Source: Acetatifactor aquisgranensis
Lineage (GTDB): Bacteria; Bacillota; Clostridia; Lachnospirales; Lachnospiraceae
Reading direction: 5' to 3'
Assembly (NCBI RefSeq): GCF_943193215.1
Contig: NZ_CALPDH010000018.1
Span: 62,001-126,000, forward strand
DNA: 64,000 bases
Part shown: in pieces, positions 1 through 9,553 of the stretch
Numbering within the stretch: position 1 is the first letter of the stretch
Layout: each line of letters begins with the position of its first letter
The notes under the pieces: generated by a model
What the model saw: the letters and a program-made list of their open reading frames with translations, nothing else
The model's database searches: none
Told to the model about the DNA's origin: nothing
Made by a program: the position numbers and the translations under genes

Positions 1-2624
1 ATTATCGGGTCCTTGCAGACGGCGAAGCGATTCCGGAGGGCTACGCGCCCTGGTATGCTTATCTGGAGGTGTCAGGCGACAGCGCCTGGTTCAACAATCA
101 GGCCTATGTCAACACGCTGGATCCAAAGGCCATGGCCTTTTTCCTGGACACGGTTCATGAGAAATATGCCGGAAAGCTGGGGGATTCTTTCGGCAAGGAT
201 ATTCCCTCGATTTTCACCGATGAGCCGCAGTTCGTGCACAAGAGCCGTCTGGGCAGGGCGGATGACAAGCAGGCCCGGTTCATCCCCTACACGGATGATT
301 TCGAGGAGAGCTACAGGGCTGCTTATGGGGAATCTTTCCTGGAGCATCTGCCGGAGGTATTCTGGGAGATGGAAGGGAAGCCCGTGTCCGTGACCAGATA
401 CCATTACCATGACCACATCGCGGAGCGCTTCTCCCAGGCTTTTGCGGATCAGATTGGAAACTGGTGCGAAGCCCACGGTTTTGCCCTCACCGGCCATATG
501 ATGGAGGAGCCCACCCTGAGGAGCCAGACTGCCGCCCTGGGAGAGGCCATGCGTTCCTACCGCAGCTTCCAGCTGCCGGGAATCGATATGCTCTGCGACA
601 GCAGGGAGCTGACCACGGCGAAGCAGACCCAGAGCGCGGTGCATCAGTATGCCAGAGAGGGCATGCTCAGCGAGCTTTACGGCGTCACCAACTGGGATTT
701 CGACTTCAGGAACCACAAACTGGGCGGAGACTGGCAGGCGGCGCTGGGCGTCACCATCCGCGTCCATCATCTGACATGGGTGTCCATGGAGGGCGAGGCA
801 AAGCGCGATTATCCCGCCTGCATCGGCTATCAGTCCCCCTGGTACCGGAAATATAAGAAAATCGAGGACTATTTCTCCAGGCTCAACACTGCCCTGGTGA
901 GAGGCACGCCTTTCGTCAAAATCGGCGTCATACATCCGATTGAGTCCTACTGGCTGAAATGGGGCAATGAGGAGACCACGGGAGCGGAGCGGGAAGAGAT
1001 GGACAAGGCGTTCTCCGACCTGACCTCCTGGCTGCTCTACGGCCTGCTGGATTTCGACTTTATCTCCGAGTCTCTGCTGGAGGAGCAGGAGGATAATGGG
1101 AAAGGTTTCGGCGTGGGCGCCATGAGCTATGACGTGGTAGTAGTGCCTGATTGCCTGACCCTCAGAAAAAATACGGTAGAGCGTTTGAAAAAGTTCGCTG
1201 AAAAAGGCGGGAAGATATTCTATCTGGGACATGTGCCGGAGTACATCGACGCTCTGCCCGCCCCGGACGACGCGCTGGCACAGACAGGAACTGTCCTGCC
1301 TTTCACCAAGCAGGCTGTCCGCGAGGCGCTGGAGCCTTACCGCACGGTAAGCGTCCGCGACAGGAGAGGGATGAAGTCCACGAACCTGCTGAGCCAGCAG
1401 CGCCAGGACGGGGAGAACCGCTGGCTGTTCCTGGCCCATTCCGAGAGACCCGCCAATCCGGACGACGTGACGGCGGAATATTGGACCATCCGTGTGCCCG
1501 GAAACTGGACCGTGGAGCTGTATGATGCCATGGAGGGCACCATATCTCCTGTAGCCGTGCACTATGGGGCGGACAGGACCCAGTGGGAGGTGACCTCCTA
1601 TGCACAGGACTCCTTCCTCTACTGCCTGAAGCCGGGACGTGCAGAGGAAAGCGCGGCACCAGATTCTGAGAGCGCTGCTGTCTGTCAGGCGGCCGCTACG
1701 CCGGAGCTGGCAGACTTCGTGCTGGAAGAGCCCAATGTCCTGGTGCTTGATATGGCGGAGTACAAGATGGATGACGGAGAATGGAAAGAAAAAGAGGAAA
1801 TCCTGCGCCTGGATAATAACTTCCGCAGAGAAGCCGGCTATCCCATGCGGGAAGATGCCTATGCGCAGCCCTGGATTTACGGCGAGCGCAGCTTTGAACA
1901 TAAAGTGTCGCTGAGATTTACCATCTCCTCTGATATTGAACTGGATCAGGTTGAACTGGCTCTGGAAAACGAGGAAATCACCGAGCTGATCTGGAACGGT
2001 GAAAAGGTTGAGCATAAGGTCAGCGGATACTATACGGACAGGGAATTCCACAAGGTGGTTCTGCCCGGCCTGAAAAAGGGAGAGAACGTGCTGGAGGCCA
2101 GACTGCCCTACCATATGAGCGTGAATGTGGAAGCCATGTTCCTGCTGGGACAGTTCGGGGTCAATGTAAAGGGCAGCACGGCAGTCATCACGGAACTTCC
2201 TGAGAAACTTGGTTTTGGAGACATCTGCTCCCAGGGCCTGCCTTTCTATGGCGGAAATGTGGTCTATCGTGTGCCTGTGGAGCTGGCTGGGGACGGCGAG
2301 CTTTCCGTGCAGGTACCCAGATTCCGCAATCCTCTGATTGAGGTAGTGCTGGACGGAGAGGAGGGGCGTTCCAGAGATCTGTTCAAGAGTCCTTATCGTG
2401 TGAATTTCGGCCAGGTCAAGAAAGGAAAGCATGTGATAGAGCTCCGCGCTTACGGCAACCGGAGGAATACCTTCGGCCAGCTGCACAACTGCAGCGGATT
2501 CGTCAGCTGGTGCGGCCCCAATGCATGGCGTACTACCGGTGAGAACTGGGCCTATGAGTACCAGTTGACTCCGACAGGCATCCTGGTCAGTCCCCGGGTG
2601 GAAGTTGCTGTAGAAACAAAGTAA
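1..2624 (+). CDS. large glycoside hydrolase (alpha-L-rhamnosidase-like), 5' end outside window
   Basis: The frame is open from the first bases of the window (codons for YRVLADGEAIPEG), so the real start lies upstream; the GTG at 69 is internal. About 874 residues are visible. An N-terminal catalytic-type region contains the acidic motif IFTDEPQF, typical of large (beta/alpha)8 hydrolases resembling GH106 rhamnosidases, and the C-terminal third looks like beta-sandwich carbohydrate-binding modules. It probably trims plant or mucin glycans. The family assignment is by recall and could be a neighbouring uncharacterised hydrolase family. The gene ends at a strong terminator and converges with the symporter gene. 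Confidence 0.6.
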   Translation, partial: YRVLADGEAIPEGYAPWYAYLEVSGDSAWFNNQAYVNTLDPKAMAFFLDTVHEKYAGKLGDSFGKDIPSIFTDEPQFVHKSRLGRADDKQARFIPYTDDFEESYRAAYGESFLEHLPEVFWEMEGKPVSVTRYHYHDHIAERFSQAFADQIGNWCEAHGFALTGHMMEEPTLRSQTAALGEAMRSYRSFQLPGIDMLCDSRELTTAKQTQSAVHQYAREGMLSELYGVTNWDFDFRNHKLGGDWQAALGVTIRVHHLTWVSMEGEAKRDYPACIGYQSPWYRKYKKIEDYFSRLNTALVRGTPFVKIGVIHPIESYWLKWGNEETTGAEREEMDKAFSDLTSWLLYGLLDFDFISESLLEEQEDNGKGFGVGAMSYDVVVVPDCLTLRKNTVERLKKFAEKGGKIFYLGHVPEYIDALPAPDDALAQTGTVLPFTKQAVREALEPYRTVSVRDRRGMKSTNLLSQQRQDGENRWLFLAHSERPANPDDVTAEYWTIRVPGNWTVELYDAMEGTISPVAVHYGADRTQWEVTSYAQDSFLYCLKPGRAEESAAPDSESAAVCQAAATPELADFVLEEPNVLVLDMAEYKMDDGEWKEKEEILRLDNNFRREAGYPMREDAYAQPWIYGERSFEHKVSLRFTISSDIELDQVELALENEEITELIWNGEKVEHKVSGYYTDREFHKVVLPGLKKGENVLEARLPYHMSVNVEAMFLLGQFGVNVKGSTAVITELPEKLGFGDICSQGLPFYGGNVVYRVPVELAGDGELSVQVPRFRNPLIEVVLDGEEGRSRDLFKSPYRVNFGQVKKGKHVIELRAYGNRRNTFGQLHNCSGFVSWCGPNAWRTTGENWAYEYQLTPTGILVSPRVEVAVETK

Positions 2625-2660
2625 TATAATCGGAATATCGCACAAATCATCTAAGCAAAG

Positions 2661-2696
2661 AAAAGCTGCCGCATCGTTCTGGTGCGGCAGCTTTTT
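2661..2696. terminator. bidirectional rho-independent terminator
   Basis: A 13-bp stem (AAAAGCTGCCGCA, 2661-2673, with its complement at 2683-2695) with a 9-base loop is followed by a T run, and it has an A run on the other side. It lies between convergent genes and can serve the hydrolase on the plus strand and the symporter on the minus strand. Confidence 0.9.
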
Positions 2697-2728
2697 TCTG
2701 AAAAACAAATCTGTAAATTCAGGCAGAT

Positions 2729-4261
2729 TTATCTCCCCAGAGCCGTCTTCTGCGCAACTTCCGTCTTCTTCTCATAGCAGGCAAATGCATTGTCCACCAG
2801 CTTCTTGTCTGGCTTTGGCGTGAACAGGCTCACCACCGGCACGATGACAAGCCCCGCCAGCATGGCGATGGCCCCGCAGTTGATAGGGGACTGCATGATG
2901 ACCGGGAAAGAGGGCCGGAAGAAGATATTGGCCACCATCAGCACGGAACTGAAGAAGAAGCAGACCCAGCAGGAGGCTTTCGTCACTTTTTTGGAGTACA
3001 GAGAGTACAGGAAAGGCGCCAGGAAAGAACCGGCTAACGCCCCCCAGGACACGCCCATCAGCTGGGCGATGAAAGTCACGGAGCTCTTGTACTGAATCAG
3101 GGCCAGAATAGATGAAATCGCAATGAACACCACAATCAATATCCGCATGCTGAGCACCTGCTTTTTGTCGTCCATCTTCTGAAAGCAGACCTCTTTCAGG
3201 AAATCGATCGTCAGGGTAGAGCTGGAGGCCATGACCAATGAAGACAGGGTTGACATAGAAGCGGACAGCACCAGAATCACCACCAGCGCGATCAGCAGGG
3301 GCGACAGGCCGGAAAGCATGGTAGGGATGATGGAATCGAAGCCATTAGCCGCCACGTCGATTTGGTCCGAGAACAATCTGCCGAAGCCGCCCAGGAAATA
3401 GCAGCCCCCGGCCACCACCAGCGCGAACAGGGTGGAAATGATGGTCCCTTTTTTGATGGACTCCTCATTTTTGATGGCATAGAATTTCTGCACCATCTGG
3501 GGCAGGCCCCAGGTGCCGAGGGAGGTCAGGATTACCACGAACAGCAGATTTAAGGGATCCGGGCCGAAAAAGGACGCAAAGGTGCCCGGGGTAGTAGCCA
3601 CGGTTTCATCGGTAATCCTCGCCAGGCCGTCCAGAGCCGCCATGAACCCGCCCTTGCTCTTCAGCACGGCTGCGATGATCGTAGTGATGCCGCCCAGCAT
3701 GATGATTCCCTGAATGAAATCGTTGATGGCGGTGGCCATGTATCCTCCCGCGATGACATAGATTGCCGTCAGCACCGCCATCAGGATGATGCAGACGGAG
3801 TAATCGATGTTGAAAGCCATGCCGAACAGCCGGGAGAGGCCATTGTACAGGGAGGCGGTGTAGGGAATCAGGAAGATGAAGATGATGACGGATGCGCCGA
3901 TCTTCAGGGGACGGCTGCCGAAGCGCTCCCCGAAGAACTGGGGCATGGTGGCAGAGTCCAGGTGCTGGGTCATGATGCGGGTCCTGCGTCCCAATACCGC
4001 CCAGGCCAGCAAAGAGCCGATGATGGCGTTTCCGATTCCCGCCCAGGTGGCGGCGATGCCGTATTTCCAGCCGAACTGCCCGGCATAGCCCACGAAGACC
4101 ACCGCCGAGAAATAGGAGGTGCCGTAGGCGAAAGCGGTGAGCCAGGGGCCTACGGAGCGCCCGCCAAGAACGAAGCCGTTCACGTCCGTGGCATGCTTGC
4201 GGCAGTAGATGCCGATGGCAATCAGTACCGCGAAATAGAGAATCAGTAGAATGAGTTTCAT
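2729..4261 (-). CDS. sodium:solute symporter (SSS family)
   Basis: A 510-residue, strongly hydrophobic protein with about 13 predicted membrane helices. It has the early motifs LGGRSVGPWLTAFAYG and the SSS-like glycine-rich core GGYMATAINDFIQG, as in the PutP/PanF family. It would couple Na+ entry to uptake of a small organic solute; the substrate cannot be read from sequence. An AAGGAG site lies about 10 bases before the ATG. It is monocistronic, divergent from the response regulator gene and convergent with the hydrolase, so its substrate could be a product of that hydrolase (inference). Confidence 0.85.
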   Translation of the reverse strand: MKLILLILYFAVLIAIGIYCRKHATDVNGFVLGGRSVGPWLTAFAYGTSYFSAVVFVGYAGQFGWKYGIAATWAGIGNAIIGSLLAWAVLGRRTRIMTQHLDSATMPQFFGERFGSRPLKIGASVIIFIFLIPYTASLYNGLSRLFGMAFNIDYSVCIILMAVLTAIYVIAGGYMATAINDFIQGIIMLGGITTIIAAVLKSKGGFMAALDGLARITDETVATTPGTFASFFGPDPLNLLFVVILTSLGTWGLPQMVQKFYAIKNEESIKKGTIISTLFALVVAGGCYFLGGFGRLFSDQIDVAANGFDSIIPTMLSGLSPLLIALVVILVLSASMSTLSSLVMASSSTLTIDFLKEVCFQKMDDKKQVLSMRILIVVFIAISSILALIQYKSSVTFIAQLMGVSWGALAGSFLAPFLYSLYSKKVTKASCWVCFFFSSVLMVANIFFRPSFPVIMQSPINCGAIAMLAGLVIVPVVSLFTPKPDKKLVDNAFACYEKKTEVAQKTALGR

Positions 4262-4382
4262 GTTTTCTCTTCTCCTTTGCCAATTTAAAGTGTTAAAGCA
4301 ACTATAGCACAGATTGCCGCATTATGCAATTGTTTCTTTTCCGAAATGGAATGTTTCCGTCGGATAATGTCATATGTGGATG

Positions 4383-4411
4383 TTGACAGTTCATTTTTAA
4401 GACTATAGAAT
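4383..4411 (+). promoter_or_regulatory. sigma-A-type promoter for the two-component operon
   Basis: TTGACA (4383-4388) and TAGAAT (4406-4411) are separated by 17 bases. It lies about 108 bases upstream of the response regulator start, in the gap between divergent genes. Confidence 0.65.
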
Positions 4412-4518
4412 GGAAGAAGAGCCTTCCAATGGAGATGGGATACAAGAAAGATACAATTATAGGTTTTCATATATTCAGAATATGTTATAACGAAATTCAG
4501 ACAGAAGTGAGGGATATT

Positions 4519-5190
4519 ATGCTGAAGATACTGATTGCAGAGGACGAGGAGCCTATCGCAAATCTGATAAGGATGAATCTGCGTCGGGCAGGCTACGCCT
4601 GCGTATGGGCCCCTGACGGAGAGAAAGCGGCGGATCTGATGGACGAGGAGAAGTTCGATCTTGTACTGCTGGACGTCATGCTGCCCGGCATCAATGGTTA
4701 TGAACTGATGGAATATGCGAGGAGCCTGGAGTTGCCGGTGATTTTCCTGACAGCTCTGGGCAGCACGGAGAATAAGGTAAAAGGGCTGAAAATGGGGGCT
4801 GACGACTATCTGACCAAGCCCTTTGAAATCGTGGAGCTCCTGGCCAGGGTGGAGGCCGTTCTGCGCAGATACCACAAGACGGAGACGCTTCTGACGGTAT
4901 TCGACGTGGTGATTGACACGGCGTCACGCTCTGTGACCCGCAACGGGGAGCCCGTGCTCCTCACCATGAAAGAGTTCGAGCTTCTGCTGCTGCTTGCCAG
5001 GAACCGCAATATCGCCCTGTACAGGGAGACCATTTACGAGACCATCTGGGGAGGCGAGTACATGGGGCAGAGCAGGACCGTGGATCTCCATATCCAGAGA
5101 TTGAAGAAGAAGCTGAACTGGGACAATGAGATTACGGCGGTCTACAAGGTGGGATACCGTCTGGAGGGAGAAGAAAAAATAGCAAAGTAG
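4519..5190 (+). CDS. OmpR/PhoB-family response regulator
   Basis: This 223-residue protein has an N-terminal receiver domain with the acidic pair EDEE, the phospho-acceptor Asp in LLDVMLPG, the Thr in FLTALG and the Lys in DYLTKPF. A C-terminal winged helix carries the DLHIQRLKKKL recognition helix and ends in YKVGYRLEG. The ATG at 4519 was chosen because the receiver fold starts there (MLKILIAEDE) and GAGGG precedes it; an in-frame ATG at 4429 would add 30 unrelated residues. The sensor kinase gene follows after 14 bases, so they form one operon. Confidence 0.95.
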   Translation: MLKILIAEDEEPIANLIRMNLRRAGYACVWAPDGEKAADLMDEEKFDLVLLDVMLPGINGYELMEYARSLELPVIFLTALGSTENKVKGLKMGADDYLTKPFEIVELLARVEAVLRRYHKTETLLTVFDVVIDTASRSVTRNGEPVLLTMKEFELLLLLARNRNIALYRETIYETIWGGEYMGQSRTVDLHIQRLKKKLNWDNEITAVYKVGYRLEGEEKIAK

Positions 5191-5204
5191 AGGATTAGGG
5201 ATAC

Positions 5205-6677
5205 ATGAGATTCGCAGATAAACTGTTCCTGGCCATGACCGCGCTGCTCACACTGATGTTCGCTCTCTTCGGGACATGGATGCTCTCCGCGGATTTTTCC
5301 CAGCTTCTGGACAAGGAAATCGAACAGGGAAATAATGACATCCGCACTTTTCACTATCTGTTCGAGATGGGGTACCAGTCCACGGAGGAATTCGGGGAGG
5401 ACTATGCCATCAGTAAGACCCTGAGCAGCATTGTGGCCAGCGTGGAGCGGGACGGGCGGCATATGTTCGTGATAAGGGAGAACGGTGAACGCTTTTACGG
5501 AGGCGACTATCTGGAGAACATGGGCTTTACGGATGTGCTGGACAGCCTGATAATGACCCTTGAGGCTCCCGGTTCCGCCGGTTACAGCAGCCGGAATATC
5601 GCCGTCCGGCAGATTGGCAGTACCTACTATCTGTTCGCGGTCACCATGTCGGGCGTAGCCGAGAGCAATGTGTATCTGGCCATGTGCAGGGATCTGACAG
5701 AAATCTATGATGCCAGGAGCAGCCTTCTCTCCCGGTATCGCATTGCGCTTCTGTGCCTGCTGTCCGCGGGCGGCATCTGGGTATACTTTCTCTCTCGCTA
5801 TATCACAAGACCGATTCGAAGCCTGGGAAGAATGGCGAGCAGGATTGCCGATGGAGACTACATTCTGCGGTCCCAGAACAAAAGCAGGGATGAGATTGGA
5901 GAGCTTGCCCGGGACTTCAACCGGATGGCAGACCGCCTGGTGGAGGAGATGCAGGTCAAAGTGCTGGAAGCAAAGCAAAAGGAAGATTTCACTGCCGCTT
6001 TTGCCCATGAGTTGAAGACGCCGTTGACTTCTATTATCGGCTACGCGGACATGCTCAACTCCCTGGAGTTGACAGAGGAGGAGCGCCATGACGCCTATTT
6101 CTATATCTATAGCCAGGGGAAGCGGCTGGAGAGCCTGTCCCACAAGCTGCTGGAACTGGTGAGCATGGACAAGAATCCCCTGACATTCCGGACGGTGTCC
6201 ACAAAGGAGCTGGAGCAGAATCTGCGCATTACCATGCGGCCTATCTGGAAGCAGCGGGGTGTCCGGGGAAGAGTGAATCTGGAAAAGGCTATCATCCAGG
6301 GGGATGCGGAACTTCTGTTGTCCTTGCTCTACAACCTGATGGACAATGCGGTAAAGGCTCTGGACAAGGGGGATCTGAGCTTCATGCTGATGAAAGGAGT
6401 CTGTCTGACGGGGGCTTATGAGATAAAGGTAGTGGACAATGGAAGAGGGATTCCCGCGGAGGAAATCAGCCGCATCACGGAGGCGTTCTACATGGTGGAC
6501 AAGTCCCGCTCCAGAAAGGAAGGGGGAGCGGGCATCGGGATGGCGCTGTGCCAGAAAATCATCCAGCTCCACAAAGGCACCATGGAGGTGGAGAGCAGGC
6601 TGGGCGAGGGGACGGTAATCAAGATTACTTTTCCCAGAAAGGAAAGTTCTGTGAAAGGGGAAGGCTATGGCGGATAA
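5205..6677 (+). CDS. membrane sensor histidine kinase
   Basis: The protein has 490 residues. A first membrane helix (about 8-28), an extracytoplasmic sensor of about 145 residues and a second helix (about 178-197) lead to a HAMP linker. The dimerisation/phospho-acceptor box is AFAHELKTPLTS, with His near residue 271, and the ATPase domain shows NLMDNAVKA (N box), VVDNGRGIP (G1) and GAGIGMALCQ (G2). It should phosphorylate the upstream regulator. The following gene overlaps its end by 11 bases, indicating translational coupling. Confidence 0.95.
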   Translation: MRFADKLFLAMTALLTLMFALFGTWMLSADFSQLLDKEIEQGNNDIRTFHYLFEMGYQSTEEFGEDYAISKTLSSIVASVERDGRHMFVIRENGERFYGGDYLENMGFTDVLDSLIMTLEAPGSAGYSSRNIAVRQIGSTYYLFAVTMSGVAESNVYLAMCRDLTEIYDARSSLLSRYRIALLCLLSAGGIWVYFLSRYITRPIRSLGRMASRIADGDYILRSQNKSRDEIGELARDFNRMADRLVEEMQVKVLEAKQKEDFTAAFAHELKTPLTSIIGYADMLNSLELTEEERHDAYFYIYSQGKRLESLSHKLLELVSMDKNPLTFRTVSTKELEQNLRITMRPIWKQRGVRGRVNLEKAIIQGDAELLLSLLYNLMDNAVKALDKGDLSFMLMKGVCLTGAYEIKVVDNGRGIPAEEISRITEAFYMVDKSRSRKEGGAGIGMALCQKIIQLHKGTMEVESRLGEGTVIKITFPRKESSVKGEGYGG

Positions 6678-7710
6678 CGTAAAGCGGAGAGGCATCATCC
6701 TGTCGGCGCTCGCGGCGCTGATAGTAGCGGCTTTTTTTGCGCCGCAGATACTGTTCCAGGTGCAGGATGCCATCCTGTGCAGGGATACTGTGCTGGAACA
6801 GCAGGAAAGCATGAACGTGGAGGCGCTGAGCACTACATATGAACATTCCCTGGCGGCGAGGATGCAAAATTACGCGGAAGGGCTGGCGGCAGGCAATACA
6901 TTTTATATTGCATCCCAGGAGCTTGAGTCGATGGATGAAGTGAAGGAATTTATATATTCAAGTCAGTGCATCTATGGGGAAATCATCAGCAATTTTATCA
7001 ATACCGGGCTGCTGCCCGCCTCTATCTGGGAGATGGGCTATGTCATAGAAGATTGTAAGCAGTATGTCATTTATAGCGATGATTTTACAAAGGGCATGAA
7101 TTTTATCCTCTGGTACGTGGAGATGCGGGATGACAACGGACCTGTGCTTAAGATTCTGGCAGACGCGGAGGACGGCACGATATACGCGCTCAAAACAGAA
7201 GAAAACCTGCAGGGCGCTTCGGCGAATCCGAACACTGATATGGGACGGAGCTACATCAATGAGATTTTCTGGAGCGATGCTGTGGCAACCGAGATGTGGG
7301 GGTTTTTTGCCATAAACTATGAAGTCATGAACGAGTCCGAGGAGAAGGACTTTGAAATCATGGTGGGGGAGTACGGATGGTCCGGGGACGGCCTGATGAA
7401 CGGAGAGAACTCCGCTGCATACAGCGAGCAGCCCGGGATTGTAACGGATGCGGACTACATAAAGAAGAGGCAGGCGGAGGCGAGGGAAATAATCAGTCTT
7501 CATGAGGAGTGGAGTGATATCCAGGAAATGGTCCAGTATCATATGTGGGGCGAGGATTCCATGTTTTTCCTGCTGCCCTACGAGGACGCGAAAGTGGAGG
7601 TCGTCATGAAAATTCCGGGCACCGAGAAGCCGTCCGCATATATATACGGAATTCCGGACATTGTTGTGGGGATACGCCAGATTTATGAAATGATTCCGGA
7701 ATTTGCATAA
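6667..7710 (+). CDS. membrane-anchored extracytoplasmic protein of the two-component operon
   Basis: I do not recognise a family. The 347-residue product starts with a basic N-terminus and a single hydrophobic helix (about residues 10-30), which fits a signal anchor. A long soluble, acidic alpha/beta region follows. Its start overlaps the kinase gene by 11 bases, so it is co-translated with the kinase and is a candidate accessory sensor or regulator of kinase signalling. No catalytic motif is visible. It ends shortly before the AgcS symporter gene. Confidence 0.7.
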   Translation: MADNVKRRGIILSALAALIVAAFFAPQILFQVQDAILCRDTVLEQQESMNVEALSTTYEHSLAARMQNYAEGLAAGNTFYIASQELESMDEVKEFIYSSQCIYGEIISNFINTGLLPASIWEMGYVIEDCKQYVIYSDDFTKGMNFILWYVEMRDDNGPVLKILADAEDGTIYALKTEENLQGASANPNTDMGRSYINEIFWSDAVATEMWGFFAINYEVMNESEEKDFEIMVGEYGWSGDGLMNGENSAAYSEQPGIVTDADYIKKRQAEAREIISLHEEWSDIQEMVQYHMWGEDSMFFLLPYEDAKVEVVMKIPGTEKPSAYIYGIPDIVVGIRQIYEMIPEFA

Positions 7711-7764
7711 ATCATTCCTTGTACCAATATATTTAGAAAAACGGTATGGTCACATGAGGTTTTT

Positions 7765-9342
7765 GTGGATATAAGGTATGGGATTCTTGGCAGTATGCCG
7801 GTAGAGAATATTTTCCTGGGGGGAAGCGCCCTTGGAAATGCCATCGGCGATATCATTGCCTGGCTGGACGATCTGGTCTGGGGGCCCTGGATGCTGGCGC
7901 TGCTGCTGGGCTGCGGATGCTATCTGATGATTCGGATGGACTTTTTTCCCATCAGGAATCTGAAATTCGCGCTGAGATGCGCCCTGGGAATAGAATGGAA
8001 AGACAGGAAGAACCGTGGCGGAACAGCTGGAGCAGGGCCGGACGTTTCCGGCACAGGGGCGGCAAAACGTCCGGCAGGAGAAAGATTGCAGGGCAAAAGC
8101 GCATCCGGAAAAGCAGGGAAGATTTCCTCCTTGTCGTCCCTGACGACGGAACTTGCCACCACCCTCGGCATCGGGAATATCGTAGGGGTGGCCACGGCCA
8201 TGACGCTGGGCGGGCCGGGGGCGCTGTTCTGGATGGTGGCAACCAGCATCGTGGGGCTTGCCACCAAGCTGGCGGAGAGTATGTTGGCAGTGAAGTACAG
8301 GGGCAGGAATGACAGGGGTGAGATTGCGGGAGGCCCTATGTACACCTGCCTGCATGGATTCCCCAACAGGAAGATTGGCAGGATGCTGGGTTTCCTGTTC
8401 GCACTGTTCGCAGTGACGGCTTCTTTCGGCATGGGAAATATGACCCAGTCCAATTCCATCGCGGATGCCCTGTGGGTTGCTTTCGCTGTGCCAAAGGCGA
8501 AGACAGGGCTTATTTTGACAGTCCTGACAGTTCTGGTGGTAATCGGCGGCATCGGTGTCATAGGAAAAGTGACTCAGGTGCTGGTTCCCTTTATGGGAGT
8601 TTTTTATTTATGCGGGGCTTTTGCGGTGATACTGGTGCACTGGCGGAATGTGCCCATGGCGGTGGGAGGAATCATGACGGCGGCCTTTTGCCCGGAGGCG
8701 GTGTCCGGCGGCATCTTCGGCAGCGTCACAGTGTCAGCTTTCCAGTCCCTGCGATGGGGCGTTTCCAGAGGAATCTTCTCCAACGAGGCAGGAATCGGCG
8801 CTTCCGGCATCACTGCTGCGGCAGCGGATACGGACGACTACATAAAACAGGGCTGTATCAGCATGACAGGCGTATTCCTGGATACGGTAGTGGTATGTAC
8901 GATTACAGGGCTTGCTTTCGCGGTGTCGGGAATGCTGGGGAGTATGGACGTAAATGGGAATCCTTTGACTGGCACGGCCATGACGCTGGCGGCTTTTGGC
9001 ACCGTTCTTGGGGAATGGGGCGGCAGCTTTGTCAGCATCTGCATCGCGCTGTTCGCCTTTGCCACCGTAATCGGCTGGGCCTATCAGGGGGAGAAAGCTT
9101 TTGAGTTCCTGTTAGGCGGAAAGACCAGATATAATCTATGGTATCGCTTTGCCTATGGGCTTGCGGTTTTTCTCGGATGTATCTGCCCTCTGGAGACCGT
9201 GTGGAATTTTTCGGATATCTGTAACGGACTGATGGCGGTGCCGAACCTGATCTGCGTGCTGGCGCTGTCGGGGAGGGCCTGTCGGGAGATACGGGAGTAT
9301 CCGGTGCCGGGGGCAGTGCGGAAACCGGGCGATTCTCGGTAG
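7765..9342 (+). CDS. alanine/glycine:cation symporter (AGCS family)
   Basis: A 525-residue transporter. The AGCS core is visible as TTELATTLGIGNIVGVATA, followed by GGPGALFWM and a GGPMY element, then GVSRGIFSNEAGIG near the middle, which is highly typical of Na+/alanine symporters. The GTG at 7765 has GAGG five bases upstream; the ATG at 7795 is an alternative without a good site. A Gly/Ala/Lys-rich insertion of about 35 residues lies before TTELATT (about residues 80-120) and makes the protein longer than usual members. Confidence 0.9.
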   Translation: MDIRYGILGSMPVENIFLGGSALGNAIGDIIAWLDDLVWGPWMLALLLGCGCYLMIRMDFFPIRNLKFALRCALGIEWKDRKNRGGTAGAGPDVSGTGAAKRPAGERLQGKSASGKAGKISSLSSLTTELATTLGIGNIVGVATAMTLGGPGALFWMVATSIVGLATKLAESMLAVKYRGRNDRGEIAGGPMYTCLHGFPNRKIGRMLGFLFALFAVTASFGMGNMTQSNSIADALWVAFAVPKAKTGLILTVLTVLVVIGGIGVIGKVTQVLVPFMGVFYLCGAFAVILVHWRNVPMAVGGIMTAAFCPEAVSGGIFGSVTVSAFQSLRWGVSRGIFSNEAGIGASGITAAAADTDDYIKQGCISMTGVFLDTVVVCTITGLAFAVSGMLGSMDVNGNPLTGTAMTLAAFGTVLGEWGGSFVSICIALFAFATVIGWAYQGEKAFEFLLGGKTRYNLWYRFAYGLAVFLGCICPLETVWNFSDICNGLMAVPNLICVLALSGRACREIREYPVPGAVRKPGDSR

Positions 9343-9432
9343 ATCGGCGCGAAAGTTGTATCTGTCTAATGTACCTGATTGGACGACTATTAATTGGATA
9401 AGTGTGTCACATAGTTTCCGATTAAAAAAGAA

Positions 9433-9461
9433 TTGTGGTTCATTCAGATTCGTGGTATGAT
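9433..9461 (+). promoter_or_regulatory. promoter upstream of pepT
   Basis: TTGTGG (9433-9438) and TATGAT (9456-9461) are spaced by 17 bases, 93 bases before the pepT start. The remainder of the 211-base gap shows no further clear signal. Confidence 0.6.
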
Positions 9462-9553
9462 GAAAGCCAGATAACGCAGAAAGGCGGGAATCCGCGGCGG
9501 CGCAGGAATCCGCAGCAATACATACGCCCGCAGAAAAGAGAGGTCAACAGAAC

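Noticed and set aside
72..2708. 878-codon open frame on the minus strand opposite the glycoside hydrolase
   Set aside because: It mirrors a GC-rich coding strand; the translation has no family motifs and is rich in His, Gln and Leu as expected for an antisense shadow, and it lacks a ribosome site.
5142..6833. 563-codon minus-strand frame opposite the histidine kinase
   Set aside because: The plus-strand kinase motifs are unambiguous, and the antisense product shows no recognisable domain.
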